The notes below the pieces were generated by a model, which searched no databases, had not been told where the DNA came from, and saw nothing but the letters and a program-made list of their open reading frames with translations. DNA of 64,000 nt from Nitrospirota bacterium. Its GTDB lineage: Bacteria; Nitrospirota; 9FT-COMBO-42-15; HDB-SIOI813. The stretch covers positions 20,814 through 84,813 of the forward strand of contig JADZCV010000010.1 in assembly GCA_020851375.1 (NCBI GenBank), in the 5' to 3' direction. How positions within the stretch are numbered: the stretch's first letter is position 1; each line of letters opens with the position of its first letter. The translations under genes and the position numbers were made by a program. Below, one piece after another: positions 9,346 to 18,124 of the stretch.

Positions 9346-9480
9346 AATCCCCCTTTTTCAAAGGGGGAAACCAGTTACCCCAGTTTACAAAGGGGGGGAA
9401 AGTAATTCTTCTCTGTATAAAAGGGGGATGTCAGCTCCCCCCTTTAGTAAAGGGGGGAAAGGGGGGATTTGAAACGGAAT
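9346..9480 (+). repeat. CCCCCTTT/AAAGGGGG palindromic repeat cluster
   Basis: Several imperfect palindromes of the form CCCCCTTTNNAAAGGGGG fill the gap between gspF and gspG. A final CCCCCCTTTAGTAAAGGGGGG hairpin is followed by GGGGGATTTGAA. The same module recurs at 10434, 29280, 30287, 50455, 59811 and 63607. Here it runs into TTTTAAGGTGAAAGGAGACAGG, where the gspG ribosome site lies. Confidence 0.85.
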
Positions 9481-9501
9481 TTTAAGGTGAAAGGAGACAG
9501 G

Positions 9502-9939
9502 ATGAAAAGGATTTTACGAAGGAATGAGGGTTTTACGCTCATTGAGATTATGGTTGTGTTGATCATTATCGGCCTGCTTGCCGGCATTGTCGTGCCAAGG
9601 CTGATGGGACGCACTGAGGAGGCAAAGCGCACCAAAACAGCGGTGCAGATAAAAAACCTTCAGTCTGCGCTTGACCTGTATAAACTTGACAGCGGCAACT
9701 ACCCTACTACGGATCAGGGTCTTCAGGCGCTGGTAGAGAAACCTGCGATTGGAGAGATCCCCAGGAACTGGAAGGAAGGGGGCTACATAGACAAGATACC
9801 CAAAGACGCATGGGGCAACAACTATGTATACATAAGCCCTGGCGTGCATGGTGATTTTGATCTTTATTCATATGCTGCAGACGGAGAGGAGGGGGGAGAA
9901 GGAAAGAATGCCGATATTCAGAGCTGGAACATCGAATAG
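9502..9939 (+). CDS. gspG: Type II secretion major pseudopilin GspG
   Basis: GspG is the main subunit of the pseudopilus. The prepilin peptidase site is G-FTLIE (leader of 10 residues, MKRILRRNEG), with the conserved Glu at +5 and a hydrophobic helix through VVPRL. The C-terminal globular domain carries the GspG pattern GNYPTTDQGLQALVEKP and the calcium-loop end (YAADGEEGGEG...ADIQSW). I chose the ATG at 9502 because AAAGGAG lies just before it. A longer reading from a TTG at 9469 would begin inside the upstream repeat. Confidence 0.96.
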   Translation: MKRILRRNEGFTLIEIMVVLIIIGLLAGIVVPRLMGRTEEAKRTKTAVQIKNLQSALDLYKLDSGNYPTTDQGLQALVEKPAIGEIPRNWKEGGYIDKIPKDAWGNNYVYISPGVHGDFDLYSYAADGEEGGEGKNADIQSWNIE

Positions 9940-10423
9940 AGGCTATACCCTTATCGAGCTTTCCATCATTATTCTGCTGATAGGCGTCATTCTGGTATTT
10001 GTCGTTCCCAGACTGGATAATCTGGGAGATTCAAGACTGCGTACAACTGCAAGAAAAATCTCAGGCACAATACAATCAGTCTATGATGAATCAATCATGA
10101 AAAAAAGGCCATATCAGATTGTCTTTGATATTGCCAACCGGAAATACTCTTATGCTGAAATAAGAGATGAAGACACATCAATTATATCGGAATCAGCCGG
10201 AGAGATCAGTTTGCCTGACAGGATATATATAAAAGATATCATACTGGAGACTGGAGGGAAAATTACAGAAGATAAAGTGTATATAAGGTTTTTCCCTGAC
10301 GGATATGTTGAAAAAAATACCATACATATATCAGACGGGAAAAAAGACTATACCCTTGTAACAGCGCCGCTTACAGGAAAGGTACGGATAAGTGAAGGAT
10401 ACGTGGAAGTGACGGATGAGTGA
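9908..10423 (+). CDS. gspH: Type II secretion minor pseudopilin GspH
   Basis: A minor pseudopilin thought to sit near the pseudopilus tip. The prepilin motif is RG-YTLIELSIIILLIGVI, with Tyr at +1 and Glu at +5, followed by a beta-rich domain of about 130 residues with GspH/FimT-like strands (RPYQIVFDIANRKYSY). The ATG at 9908 lies inside gspG (32-base overlap) and has GGAGAAGGA upstream. An in-frame upstream start at 9848 would give an implausibly long leader. It is followed by 464 bases of repeats before gspI. Confidence 0.9.
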   Translation: MPIFRAGTSNRGYTLIELSIIILLIGVILVFVVPRLDNLGDSRLRTTARKISGTIQSVYDESIMKKRPYQIVFDIANRKYSYAEIRDEDTSIISESAGEISLPDRIYIKDIILETGGKITEDKVYIRFFPDGYVEKNTIHISDGKKDYTLVTAPLTGKVRISEGYVEVTDE

Positions 10424-10433
10424 AAAGATCATG

Positions 10434-10890
10434 AAAATCCCCCTTAATCCCCCTTTTCCAAAGGGGGAAATTAGTTCCCCCCCTTTAATAAAGGGGGGTA
10501 GGGGGGATTTGAACGGTTCTTTTCAGGTGAACCGTCATGAGCCCTTCGACTGTTCGGCACGCTCACAGCTCAGGGCTCACAAAGGGTCATGAAAATGTCA
10601 TTCCCGCGTTGGCGGGAATCCAGAACGAGGCCTGGTTCTGGATTCCCACTCCCCGCTTAAATCATGCGGGGACAGGTTCCGTGGGATTGACGGGTACTTA
10701 GGACGGGTGAATAGGAGCATTTCCAGGTGAACAGTCATGAGACTCAGGCTCACCAGGGTTCATGAAAACGTCATTCCCGCGTAAGCGGGAATCCAGACCG
10801 TGGGCATGATTCTGGATTCCAACTCCCCGCTTAAATCCTGCGGGGACAGGTTCCGTGGGATTGACGGGTACTTAGGAGTATTTTCGAGTG
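10434..10890 (+). repeat. Composite intergenic repeat: CCCCCTTT module plus two tandem dRS3-like units
   Basis: This 460-base gap in the gsp operon contains no gene. It starts with CCCCCTTT/AAAGGGGG palindromes (to about 10510). Two head-to-tail units follow (about 10520-10735 and 10725-10890). Each starts with TTTCAGGTGAAC-GTCATGAG. It then carries ATTCCC-N8-GGGAAT, a CCAGA/TCTGG stem, a CCCCGC...GCGGGG hairpin and GGGATTGACGGGTACTTAGGA. The second unit ends in GGAGTATTTTCGAGTGAA, which contains the gspI ribosome site and GTG start. Long ORFs here are translations of the repeat and are not genes. Confidence 0.9.
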
Positions 10891-11268
10891 AAACAAAACT
10901 CAACATTAGAAAATAATGGCTTCACTTTGCTTGAGGTCATGGTTGCATTGCTAATCATCGCAACCTCTTTTGTAGTCCTCCTGCACTCAAGGAATCAGAG
11001 CGTTCTTAGCGCTGATTATGCAAAACAGGCAACGATAGCCACTTTGCTGGCGTCTGAAAAGATCAGCGAGGCCGGACAGGAAGTTTTTCCAGACACAGGC
11101 GAAGAGACCGGTGATTTCGGGGATAATTATTCTCAATACAGATGGAGGACGTCTGTTTCAGAAACTCCATATGAAAATATCAGAGAGGTTAAAGTTGAAG
11201 TCCTTTGGGGAGAAGGGGGCTCAGAGAGGAGCATCGGATTAGTCAATTATGTCAGGGAAAAGAAGTAA
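10888..11268 (+). CDS. gspI: Type II secretion minor pseudopilin GspI
   Basis: A 126-residue minor pseudopilin. The leader is 11 residues long, the processing site is NG-FTLLEVMVALLII with Glu at +5, and the GspI-type core contains RWRTSVSETPYENIREVKVEV, near the usual length of about 120-130. The start is GTG at 10888, with GGAG 10 bases upstream; both lie in the end of the dRS3-like repeat unit. Its stop overlaps the gspJ start by 20 bases. GspI, J and K form the tip complex in the family. Confidence 0.9.
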   Translation: MKQNSTLENNGFTLLEVMVALLIIATSFVVLLHSRNQSVLSADYAKQATIATLLASEKISEAGQEVFPDTGEETGDFGDNYSQYRWRTSVSETPYENIREVKVEVLWGEGGSERSIGLVNYVREKK

Positions 11269-11893
11269 CAGCGGTTTTACATTGATGGAAGTGCTGATAG
11301 CCACCGCTATTCTTGGCATCATCATGGTTACTATATATGGAAGTTTTGTGCAGACCCGGCGTGTCATAGGACGAACTGAATCTGCTGTTGAAGGACTTCG
11401 GGGCGTACGTGCGGCATTCAGCAGGATAACCAGTGACATTGGCATGGCATTCCTGTCAGCCGCAAATGACAACACATTTTTTGTGGGGACAGATGATTAT
11501 GAGGCCAGCTATCCGAGCGACCAGATTGAATTCACATCTTTTTCACACATACGGCGCAGCAGTGATGCAAGGGAATCTGATCAGATGGAGGTGGGATATT
11601 TTCTGAGAAAGGACTATGAGGGCGCCTCTGTCCTGATGAAAAGGGAGAAGAACCGCATAGATCCCAACCCCACTTTCGGGGGAAGGACATATGAGTTGTG
11701 CGAAGAGATTGCCGGGCTTGATTTCAGGTATCTCGATGAAGGGGTATGGTTTGAGAGCTGGGACTCAAGAGTCACAAAGAAATTGCCGGAGGCTGTAGAG
11801 ATCACACTGATCACCAAAGACGGAAATGGCATCGAGAAGTCATTCAGAACCATCATGGAGATACCGCTGAGTGGAATATCAGCTCAGAAATAA
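11249..11893 (+). CDS. gspJ: Type II secretion minor pseudopilin GspJ
   Basis: A 214-residue pseudopilin with processing site SG-FTLMEVLIATAILGIIMVTIYGSF. The Glu at +5 is present and the helix is followed by the GspJ-type domain (RRVIGRTESAVEGLRGVRAAFSRITSDIGMAF). The length matches GspJ. The ATG at 11249 overlaps gspI by 20 bases, and the stop overlaps gspK by 23 bases. This tight packing indicates co-translation of the I-J-K tip proteins. Confidence 0.92.
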   Translation: MSGKRSNSGFTLMEVLIATAILGIIMVTIYGSFVQTRRVIGRTESAVEGLRGVRAAFSRITSDIGMAFLSAANDNTFFVGTDDYEASYPSDQIEFTSFSHIRRSSDARESDQMEVGYFLRKDYEGASVLMKREKNRIDPNPTFGGRTYELCEEIAGLDFRYLDEGVWFESWDSRVTKKLPEAVEITLITKDGNGIEKSFRTIMEIPLSGISAQK

Positions 11894-12818
11894 CAAGGGC
11901 ATTGCCCTCGTCATAACGCTCCTTGTACTGACACTCCTTATAGTGCTGATCCTGGAGTTTAGTTCAGGCATGCGTATTGAAGCGCGTGCAGCCGCAAACT
12001 TCAGAGATGATATTAAGGCATATTATCTGGCGAAGTCAGGTGTAACTTTTGCAATTGCGGTGCTTGAGGAGGATCTGAAGGAAAATCCAAACGTTGATAA
12101 CCTCAATGAAACATGGGCACAGAAGCTGCCGCCCATCCCGCTTGGGGATGGTTTTGTTTCGGTTGAAATTGAAGATGAAAGCAGTAAGATCAACGTAAAT
12201 AAATTAGCCGGTGATTCGGGTGATAAATGGCACGAATTGATGAATAATTTTCTTGATCGCCTCGAATTAAAAGAGGATATAACTGAAGCCATATCCGACT
12301 GGATTGATGCAAATAATAATGACCGGCCTGGCGGAGGCGCAGAAAGCAGTTATTATGAAAGCCTCGAAGACCCTTACGAGGCAAAAAACAACCTGCCTGA
12401 CTCATTGCAGGAATTAAGATTGATAAAGGATGCAGATAATGAGGCATTCGATAAAATGAAAAACTTCGTAACAGTCGTACCATCTGACGGAAAGATAAAT
12501 GTCAATACTGCGAAGAAAGAGGTGCTGAGGTCAGTGTTTGCACTGTCTCACCTGCTTTCAGACAGCACAGTTGATGATGTAATAAATTCAAGGATGGAAA
12601 ATCCCTTTGAGGACGTAAATGATCTGGGCTTCGGGACAAACGGGAGAGGTCTGATGAGCGATGAGGCGCTTGGCCACATAAGACAATTCATAACATTAAA
12701 GAGCAGCTTTTTTTCCATTACATCAACCGGAGAGGTCAACAATATCAGAAAAAAGATAAATGCCATAGTAAAAAGGGATAATAAAAAAACTGATATTATC
12801 TACTGGAGGGTTGAATGA
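11871..12818 (+). CDS. gspK: Type II secretion tip protein GspK
   Basis: GspK is the largest pseudopilin and caps the tip with I and J. The 315 residues begin with leader MEYQLRNNKG and the processed helix IALVITLLVLTLLIVLILEF. There is no Glu at +5, which is normal for GspK. The globular part has the alpha-domain and the motif DESSKINVNKL with paired SAM-like segments (INVNTAKKEVLRSVF). The start is a GTG at 11871 inside gspJ. Its stop overlaps the next ATG (ATGA at 12815-12818). Confidence 0.93.
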   Translation: MEYQLRNNKGIALVITLLVLTLLIVLILEFSSGMRIEARAAANFRDDIKAYYLAKSGVTFAIAVLEEDLKENPNVDNLNETWAQKLPPIPLGDGFVSVEIEDESSKINVNKLAGDSGDKWHELMNNFLDRLELKEDITEAISDWIDANNNDRPGGGAESSYYESLEDPYEAKNNLPDSLQELRLIKDADNEAFDKMKNFVTVVPSDGKINVNTAKKEVLRSVFALSHLLSDSTVDDVINSRMENPFEDVNDLGFGTNGRGLMSDEALGHIRQFITLKSSFFSITSTGEVNNIRKKINAIVKRDNKKTDIIYWRVE

Positions 12819-13441
12819 TTAAACTGCGATGGAGTCTGACAGCGCTGCTGAGCCTGCTGTTATTTGCAGGATTCGCGGCGCCCGTAGCACCGTATACTAT
12901 TTCAGGGGTAATTAAAGATACACATGATATGCCGGTCAGCGATGCAGAAATCGGCATATTTGACGGCTTTACCATCCAGCGGATCAGGAGTGACGATAAA
13001 GGGGCGTATAGTATATCACGATTGCCGGTCTCTGACGGACTCTATGCAGTACTCTTCTTCACCAGGGACGGTTTTGTACCGTCAATTATTAATGTCAAAA
13101 AGAACAGGCTTGATAGCAGGGAGTATCCGGTCACTATGAAAAGGGCTGAGTCAGAGAAGAGTGGCTATATCGCAGGTGTCGTATATCAACCTGTAAAGGG
13201 AGGCAAGATAAGATATCAAAGCGGGATTAACCGCTTCGGCCAGGAAAGAAGCATTTGGCTGGAAGGAGACGGGATAGCGGCAGAATCAAGGACTAATAAG
13301 GACGGTCAATTTATCCTTGAGGTCCCTGCAGGAAGATATGTGCTTCGTGCAGAAGGCGCGGGGGAGAAACAGGTTGTTGAGGCTGTAGCTGGAAAGACAG
13401 TCATAAGGAACATAAGGTCAGGGATCGTCCTGATTGATTGA
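12815..13441 (+). CDS. Exported protein with two carboxypeptidase-regulatory-like (CnaB-type) domains
   Basis: A 208-residue protein with a signal peptide (about 1-27, cut near APVAPY). Two Greek-key beta domains follow. The first (about 28-108) shows TISGVIKDTHDMPVSDAEIGIFDG...SDDKGAYSI, and the second (about 115-205) shows AGVVYQPVKGG...TNKDGQFILEVPAGRYVL. These patterns match the CarboxypepD_reg-like fold, a non-catalytic structural module. It is not a standard gsp gene, but its start overlaps the gspK stop, so it belongs to the operon. It may be a periplasmic accessory or a secreted protein. The function is unknown. Confidence 0.8.
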   Translation: MIKLRWSLTALLSLLLFAGFAAPVAPYTISGVIKDTHDMPVSDAEIGIFDGFTIQRIRSDDKGAYSISRLPVSDGLYAVLFFTRDGFVPSIINVKKNRLDSREYPVTMKRAESEKSGYIAGVVYQPVKGGKIRYQSGINRFGQERSIWLEGDGIAAESRTNKDGQFILEVPAGRYVLRAEGAGEKQVVEAVAGKTVIRNIRSGIVLID

Positions 13442-13449
13442 GCAGGATC

Positions 13450-13618
13450 ATTTTCGGGTGGGCCGCAATGAGCCTCAGGCTCACAAAGGTTTAAGTACCC
13501 GTCATTCCCGCGTAAGCGGAAGTCCAGACACCGGCCTGATTCTGGATTCCCACTCCCCGCTTAAATCCTGCGGGGACAGGTTCCGCGGGAATGACGGGTA
13601 CACAGGAGTATGTTTGGA
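13450..13618 (+). repeat. dRS3-like intergenic repeat unit
   Basis: One unit of the same family as 10520-10890. It has CATTTTCGGGTGG, a shortened GAGCCTCAGGCTCAC stem, GTCATTCCCGCGTAAGCGG, the CCCCGC...GCGGGG hairpin and GGGAATGACGGGTACACAGGAG. The first ATTCCC-N8-GGGAAT core has one change (GGAAGT). It lies between the gspK-linked gene and the metalloprotease. Confidence 0.85.
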
Positions 13619-13638
13619 TGACGTGTCTAACATATAAA

Positions 13639-13690
13639 TCTTTGTGTCCTTTGTGTCTTTGTGGTAAATAACGGAGATTTTCGGGTGAAA
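13639..13690 (+). repeat. TTTGTGTCC-rich repeat leading into a start codon
   Basis: A short run of TTTGTGTC/TTTGTGT units followed by GTGGTAAATAACGGAG-ATTTTCGG-GTGAAA. A near-identical copy lies in reverse at 39790-39838 in front of ispG. In both places the end of the repeat contains the start codon of the next gene, with an SD-like GGAG here at 13673-13676. Confidence 0.7.
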
Positions 13691-15943
13691 TGTAGCATTA
13701 GGAAATCGCGAAACAGGTCCCGGATAATACAGGGGTTGACCCTGGTGCCTGCAATTATGCTGCTGCTCGTCTTCTCCCCGGCTTATGGCTCAGCAAGGGA
13801 TTTAAACAGCATTGACCTTATTAACAGGGCATACAAGACCGGGCAGATAAATCAACAGGAGGCCCTGAATTACAAGATTGATGCTATTCTGCGGCCTGAA
13901 TCACTCCCTTCAATTTACAGGTCAAGGGGAATAATCAAGTCTGCGACCACTATCCTGATGGAGGCCAGGCAGAACAGGCACCTCCTGTCCAGTGAAAACA
14001 GCAGGATTCTGGCAAAGGGAAGAAGTGCTACTCTGACAGACTTGTACGGAACCGGCATAACACTTCAGAGTTATGCAAGCCCTCAGGGACGTTTCAGGAT
14101 CCACTATACAACGGATAATTCGGGCGGGGACGCTGTCCCTGCAAACGACACAGATGCAGACGGGGTACCGGATTATGTGGAGAGGTTTGCAGACATACTT
14201 GACCATGTGTGGACAACTGAAATAGAAGTCATGGGTTATGACGCCCCCCCGTCAGACGGGACAGAAGGGGGTGACTGCCTGCTTGACGTATATCTGGCGG
14301 ATATAGATGCATATGGATACACACAGATTGACGAAGGCGACACCGCAGCCAGGGTCTATATGATCTTTGAGAATGATTTCGCCCTGTATTTCCCTCCTAA
14401 CACTGACCCTGATGGTGATATCCCGGGTGACATGAAGGCTGTTGCAGCACATGAATTCTTCCACACTGTCCAGTTCCAGATAAGCGATGACATATGCACC
14501 AATGGCTGGTGGATGGAGGCATCTGCCACCTGGATGGAAGACCATGTATACCCGGATGTCAATGACTATATCAATTATATATACTACTGGTTTCAGCACC
14601 CGTATCTGCCGCTTGATACCTACTCAGGATCAGGATGCGCGGGTGATCCCTCACAGTCCTTATATGCTTACGGCACAGCCATCTGGATAAAACACCTGAC
14701 AGAGAAATATGGTTCTGAGTTTGTATATGATGTCTGGAACAGGATGAAGAACAGTGGTCCGGCTGTCAATGCCCTCTCAGCTGTTATCAGTGCACTGAAT
14801 GACAGGGGTGTGACGCTTGAGGAGGAACTGGGGGAGCTAAGGGTTGCCAATGCCACTATGACTTATGAAGATGCCCTGTGGTATAAGTCATGGCAAACAG
14901 TAAATCCCGACCCAAATCTCGGGAAGATTGAAGTTTATTACGAAGATGATATCCCCGGCTTTTCTGCTTCCAAAGCCTATACAGGTGTCTCATTACCAAA
15001 GCTTGCCTCGAAATATTATTCCTTTTCTGCGCCACATGGCAGCGGGAATCTGTCAATAGATTTTAATGGAGGCAGTGATGTTGGCGTCATGGTTACGGGC
15101 TTTAATGCAGATAAAACTGCATATGATATAACTGAAATAGTGACGGATACAAATAACGCCGGTTCTGTAACAGTCAACGGATTTGGTGCAGGAGGTCCAT
15201 ACGAAAACGTCGTTGTCATCCCCATTAACCACTCATTTACGACTCAGGAGGACTTTAACCTCACGGTATCCTATACGGCGGCTTACAATGGAGATATTAT
15301 TTCAATTGATATAAAGCCCAGCACATCAACTGTAGTAACAGGAGATAATGGCATCAACGGCAAACAGCAGTATCGTCTCATTATGAAGGATGACAATGGC
15401 AAATATGTTCTAAAGTCAGGAACTGCATGGGGCAGTGATCCTCCGGACATAATAATCAACGCAAGCGGTCTTGCTGTATTGACCAATACCGTGACCGGTG
15501 GAACAATTTCTGCTTCACTCCCAGCCCTGACACCGCCAGGTTATGCCACCCTGTCTGCTGTAAGTCCGGCGATTGCAGCTGCCGGAAAACCAAGAGGATG
15601 CAGAGTATCAGGCGATTCAAGGTGTTTCATTGCAACGGCTGCATTCGGCACATCTATCCATCCATATGTGGGCATTCTGAGAGATTTCAGGGATGCGTAC
15701 CTGCTTACAAATAAACCAGGCAGATGGTTTGTATCTTCATATTATCAGATCAGTCCGCCGATAGCAGAGATAATATCCGGAAACCCTGCATTAAAAGTGA
15801 TAGTGAAGATATTATTAATTCCTGCTATAATAATTAGTTGGGTTATGCTTAAGCTTTCGTCAGGCGAAATGATCATCATTGCATTTTTAATGATCATATC
15901 AGGACTTAAGGCCGGAACCCTGTTAAAAAATTATGTCCCGTAA
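13685..15943 (+). CDS. Secreted zinc metalloprotease (MXAN_6640-like) with CFI-box C-terminal anchor
   Basis: A large exported protein (752 residues from the GTG at 13685; a GTG at 13661 is the alternative). The signal peptide reaches about residue 40. The zinc site is HEFFH at 256-260, in AVAAHEFFHTVQFQ, preceded by an Asp-rich loop (DTDADGVPDYVERF). The pattern resembles the MXAN_6640 family of putative metalloproteases. The C-terminus has CFIATAAFG at 647-655, an FRD motif, YYQISPP, and then hydrophobic segments: the layout of CFI-box-CTERM domains, thought to be sorting or anchoring signals. It is embedded between gspK and gspL and overlaps gspL by 11 bases, so it is probably a substrate of this type II system. 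Protease activity itself is inferred from the motif. Confidence 0.85.
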   Translation: MKCSIRKSRNRSRIIQGLTLVPAIMLLLVFSPAYGSARDLNSIDLINRAYKTGQINQQEALNYKIDAILRPESLPSIYRSRGIIKSATTILMEARQNRHLLSSENSRILAKGRSATLTDLYGTGITLQSYASPQGRFRIHYTTDNSGGDAVPANDTDADGVPDYVERFADILDHVWTTEIEVMGYDAPPSDGTEGGDCLLDVYLADIDAYGYTQIDEGDTAARVYMIFENDFALYFPPNTDPDGDIPGDMKAVAAHEFFHTVQFQISDDICTNGWWMEASATWMEDHVYPDVNDYINYIYYWFQHPYLPLDTYSGSGCAGDPSQSLYAYGTAIWIKHLTEKYGSEFVYDVWNRMKNSGPAVNALSAVISALNDRGVTLEEELGELRVANATMTYEDALWYKSWQTVNPDPNLGKIEVYYEDDIPGFSASKAYTGVSLPKLASKYYSFSAPHGSGNLSIDFNGGSDVGVMVTGFNADKTAYDITEIVTDTNNAGSVTVNGFGAGGPYENVVVIPINHSFTTQEDFNLTVSYTAAYNGDIISIDIKPSTSTVVTGDNGINGKQQYRLIMKDDNGKYVLKSGTAWGSDPPDIIINASGLAVLTNTVTGGTISASLPALTPPGYATLSAVSPAIAAAGKPRGCRVSGDSRCFIATAAFGTSIHPYVGILRDFRDAYLLTNKPGRWFVSSYYQISPPIAEIISGNPALKVIVKILLIPAIIISWVMLKLSSGEMIIIAFLMIISGLKAGTLLKNYVP

Positions 15944-17549
15944 AATCTTAGGGTTAGACATAGGCAGTCACTCAATAAAGGCCGTGCTTCTCAGGGAAGG
16001 ATTCGGCAGGATTGAGCCTGTCACGTATATTGATAAAAACCTCGCTAACGGAGATGTCCGCGGTCTTATCCGGTCAATCTTTCAGGAAGGCAACCTCAAT
16101 CCTGACATGGTTGTAAGCTCTGTGCCGGGCAATACCGTCTCTGTACACTATCTTCAGCTCCCGTTCTCTGATGAATCAAAAATCAGCAGGGTCATACCAA
16201 ACGAAATTGAAAATCTGACCCCCTTCCACCTTGATGAAATGGTCATAGACCAGATAATCCTGTCAAAAGGGAATGGCGCCAGTCCCGGCAACGGGACATC
16301 TGTATGCGTAGCGCTTATGAAGAAGCAAACCCTGCAGGACCATATTGATACATTGAAAGATGCATCTGTTGATGCAAAGATAATAGAGCTGGAATCTCTT
16401 GCCCTGTATCACGCATTCATGCAGTGGTACAGGACGGAAGATACCGTGGCACTGCTTGATATAGGCGCTGAACGAAGCAATCTGTGCATAGTTTCTAAAG
16501 GCAAGCCCGCGCTTGTAAGGACATTCCTGAGGGGCGGAAATAATGTCACTGCAGCGATAAAGGATGCGTGCGGAGGCAGTACTGAGGAGGCTGAGGGCAG
16601 GAAGCTTGGTTCAGAAGTATCACTGTCGAGGGTCGTTTCAGGGGAAGATTCCGGAAATAATGGTTCGCAGTCATCTGTGGGAACAGGGACTAATTCTGTC
16701 CCTGACCTCTCTTCAGCCATCATGGGCGGGCTGGCGCCGCTTGTCACTGAACTGATACAGAGTCTTCATGCCTATGAAATCAATAGCGATGAGACGGTAT
16801 CAAAACTTTATATATCAGGCGGAGGGGCGCGGCTTCGCAATCTGGACAAGTTCCTTTCTCTGGAACTCCACATGGATGTGGAAAGATTCAGCATACCAGG
16901 AGATTTTATTCAGAGGCTTCAGGCAGATGAGGACGCTGGTTTGTCCCTGTCCACAGGCATTGGGCTGGCCCTGTGCGGCACCCGCAGGAAGCACACTTCC
17001 GGCATCAATTTCAAAAAGGGTGAACATGTCAGTAGAAAAGAGTCCGCCGTAAATACAGGACGCATCATCTACATTATAGCTGCAGTTATAGCAGTAACAA
17101 TCCTCGGCCTTGCCGATTTCTACTTAAACTTCCGTTACAGGGAGGCAAGATATAACGAAATTCGCGCTGAGATGCGAAGGGTGTTCACAGAGACATTCCC
17201 GGAAGCGAGGAACATAGTGGATGAGAACCAGCAATTCAGAAGTTCTGTTGATGAATTGAGAAAGAAGGTTGAAGCCCTTGGGGGCGGCACAAAAGGCGTA
17301 ATTACCTCCCTTGACATCCTCAATACATTATCTGAGAAGGTGCCCAAAGATCTGCAGGTCAATGTTGACGATATTATGATTGACAAGAGCAAGGTCAGGA
17401 TCCAGGGTGAGACGGACAGTTTTGAATCAGTCGAGAAGATAAAAAAAGAGTTTGAATCAGTGAGTTTCTTTAAAAAGGTGGATGTCTCAGACGCAAAATT
17501 ATCAGCTGATCAACAGAAGGTAAAGTTCAGGATAATTGCAGATATGTAA
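15933..17549 (+). CDS. gspL: Type II secretion GspL (PilM-like ATPase fold fused to PilN-like part)
   Basis: GspL bridges the cytoplasmic ATPase and the inner-membrane platform. The first roughly 340 residues have the actin-like PilM/GspL fold (KILGLDIGSHSIKAVLL, then LLDIGAERSNLCIV and YISGGGARLRNLDKFL). A single transmembrane helix follows at about 371-392, then a periplasmic PilN/GspL-C domain of about 140 residues. At 538 residues it is longer than the classical GspL (about 400), because the actin-like part is complete. The start overlaps the metalloprotease gene by 11 bases. Confidence 0.88.
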   Translation: MSRKILGLDIGSHSIKAVLLREGFGRIEPVTYIDKNLANGDVRGLIRSIFQEGNLNPDMVVSSVPGNTVSVHYLQLPFSDESKISRVIPNEIENLTPFHLDEMVIDQIILSKGNGASPGNGTSVCVALMKKQTLQDHIDTLKDASVDAKIIELESLALYHAFMQWYRTEDTVALLDIGAERSNLCIVSKGKPALVRTFLRGGNNVTAAIKDACGGSTEEAEGRKLGSEVSLSRVVSGEDSGNNGSQSSVGTGTNSVPDLSSAIMGGLAPLVTELIQSLHAYEINSDETVSKLYISGGGARLRNLDKFLSLELHMDVERFSIPGDFIQRLQADEDAGLSLSTGIGLALCGTRRKHTSGINFKKGEHVSRKESAVNTGRIIYIIAAVIAVTILGLADFYLNFRYREARYNEIRAEMRRVFTETFPEARNIVDENQQFRSSVDELRKKVEALGGGTKGVITSLDILNTLSEKVPKDLQVNVDDIMIDKSKVRIQGETDSFESVEKIKKEFESVSFFKKVDVSDAKLSADQQKVKFRIIADM

Positions 17550-17551
17550 TT

Positions 17552-18112
17552 ATGAAAAATTCAATCCAGTATCTGACAAAACTTAATTCAAGATTAAACC
17601 ACCGGGAAAGGGCTATCCTGTTTTTCGGTACTATCGGGGCAATAGCCATAATCATTTACGGGGCTGTTGTAGGACCTTTGTCGGACAGGTATTCAACATT
17701 GCTCAGAATGACAAAGCAGAAGGAAGAGCAATATAAGAATATGCTTCAATTGAAGGAAGAATATACTGTACTTAAAAAGGAATATACGGACCTGGAAAAG
17801 GGGGCGTCACGGACAAAAGAGGGGTTCTCACCTCTTACCTTTATGGAAAATGTGTCCACGCAGGCAAAGATTCGGGACAGGGTGGTGTCCATGAAACCGC
17901 GCGTCATTCCTATCGGAGAGAATTTCCGGGAGTCATCTATTGAGGTAAAGATAGAGCGCGTTGTGCTGGAACAGATGACTGCATATCTTTATCTCATTGA
18001 GGGCTCTGCCTATCCTCTGAAGGTAAGGACTATGCATTTGAAAAGCAGGTTTGATGATCCTGGGCTGATGGATGCATCAGTTGTAGTTTCATTCTACGAA
18101 AAGGTTAAGTAG
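17552..18112 (+). CDS. gspM: Type II secretion GspM (PilO-like)
   Basis: A 186-residue inner-membrane protein with one transmembrane helix (about 22-41) preceded by the GspM-like LNHRERAILFFGTIGAIAIIIYG. A coiled-coil segment follows (about 52-90, rich in Lys/Glu), then a ferredoxin-like periplasmic domain (VSMKPRVIPIGENFRESSIEVKIERVVLEQMTAYLYLIE). Position 2 bases after gspL and this architecture support GspM, which partners GspL. Sequence conservation of this family is low, so context carries much of the call. Confidence 0.85.
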   Translation: MKNSIQYLTKLNSRLNHRERAILFFGTIGAIAIIIYGAVVGPLSDRYSTLLRMTKQKEEQYKNMLQLKEEYTVLKKEYTDLEKGASRTKEGFSPLTFMENVSTQAKIRDRVVSMKPRVIPIGENFRESSIEVKIERVVLEQMTAYLYLIEGSAYPLKVRTMHLKSRFDDPGLMDASVVVSFYEKVK

Positions 18113-18124
18113 CAGGGGACAAGC

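Noticed and set aside
10430..10890. A possible CRISPR array because of regularly spaced direct repeats
   Set aside because: The repeats are long, imperfect and palindromic with no unique spacers of uniform length, and no cas gene is near.
13434..13637. A 67-residue frame after the CnaB-like gene
   Set aside because: It runs through the dRS3-like unit and has no ribosome site; the protein is read from repeat hairpins.
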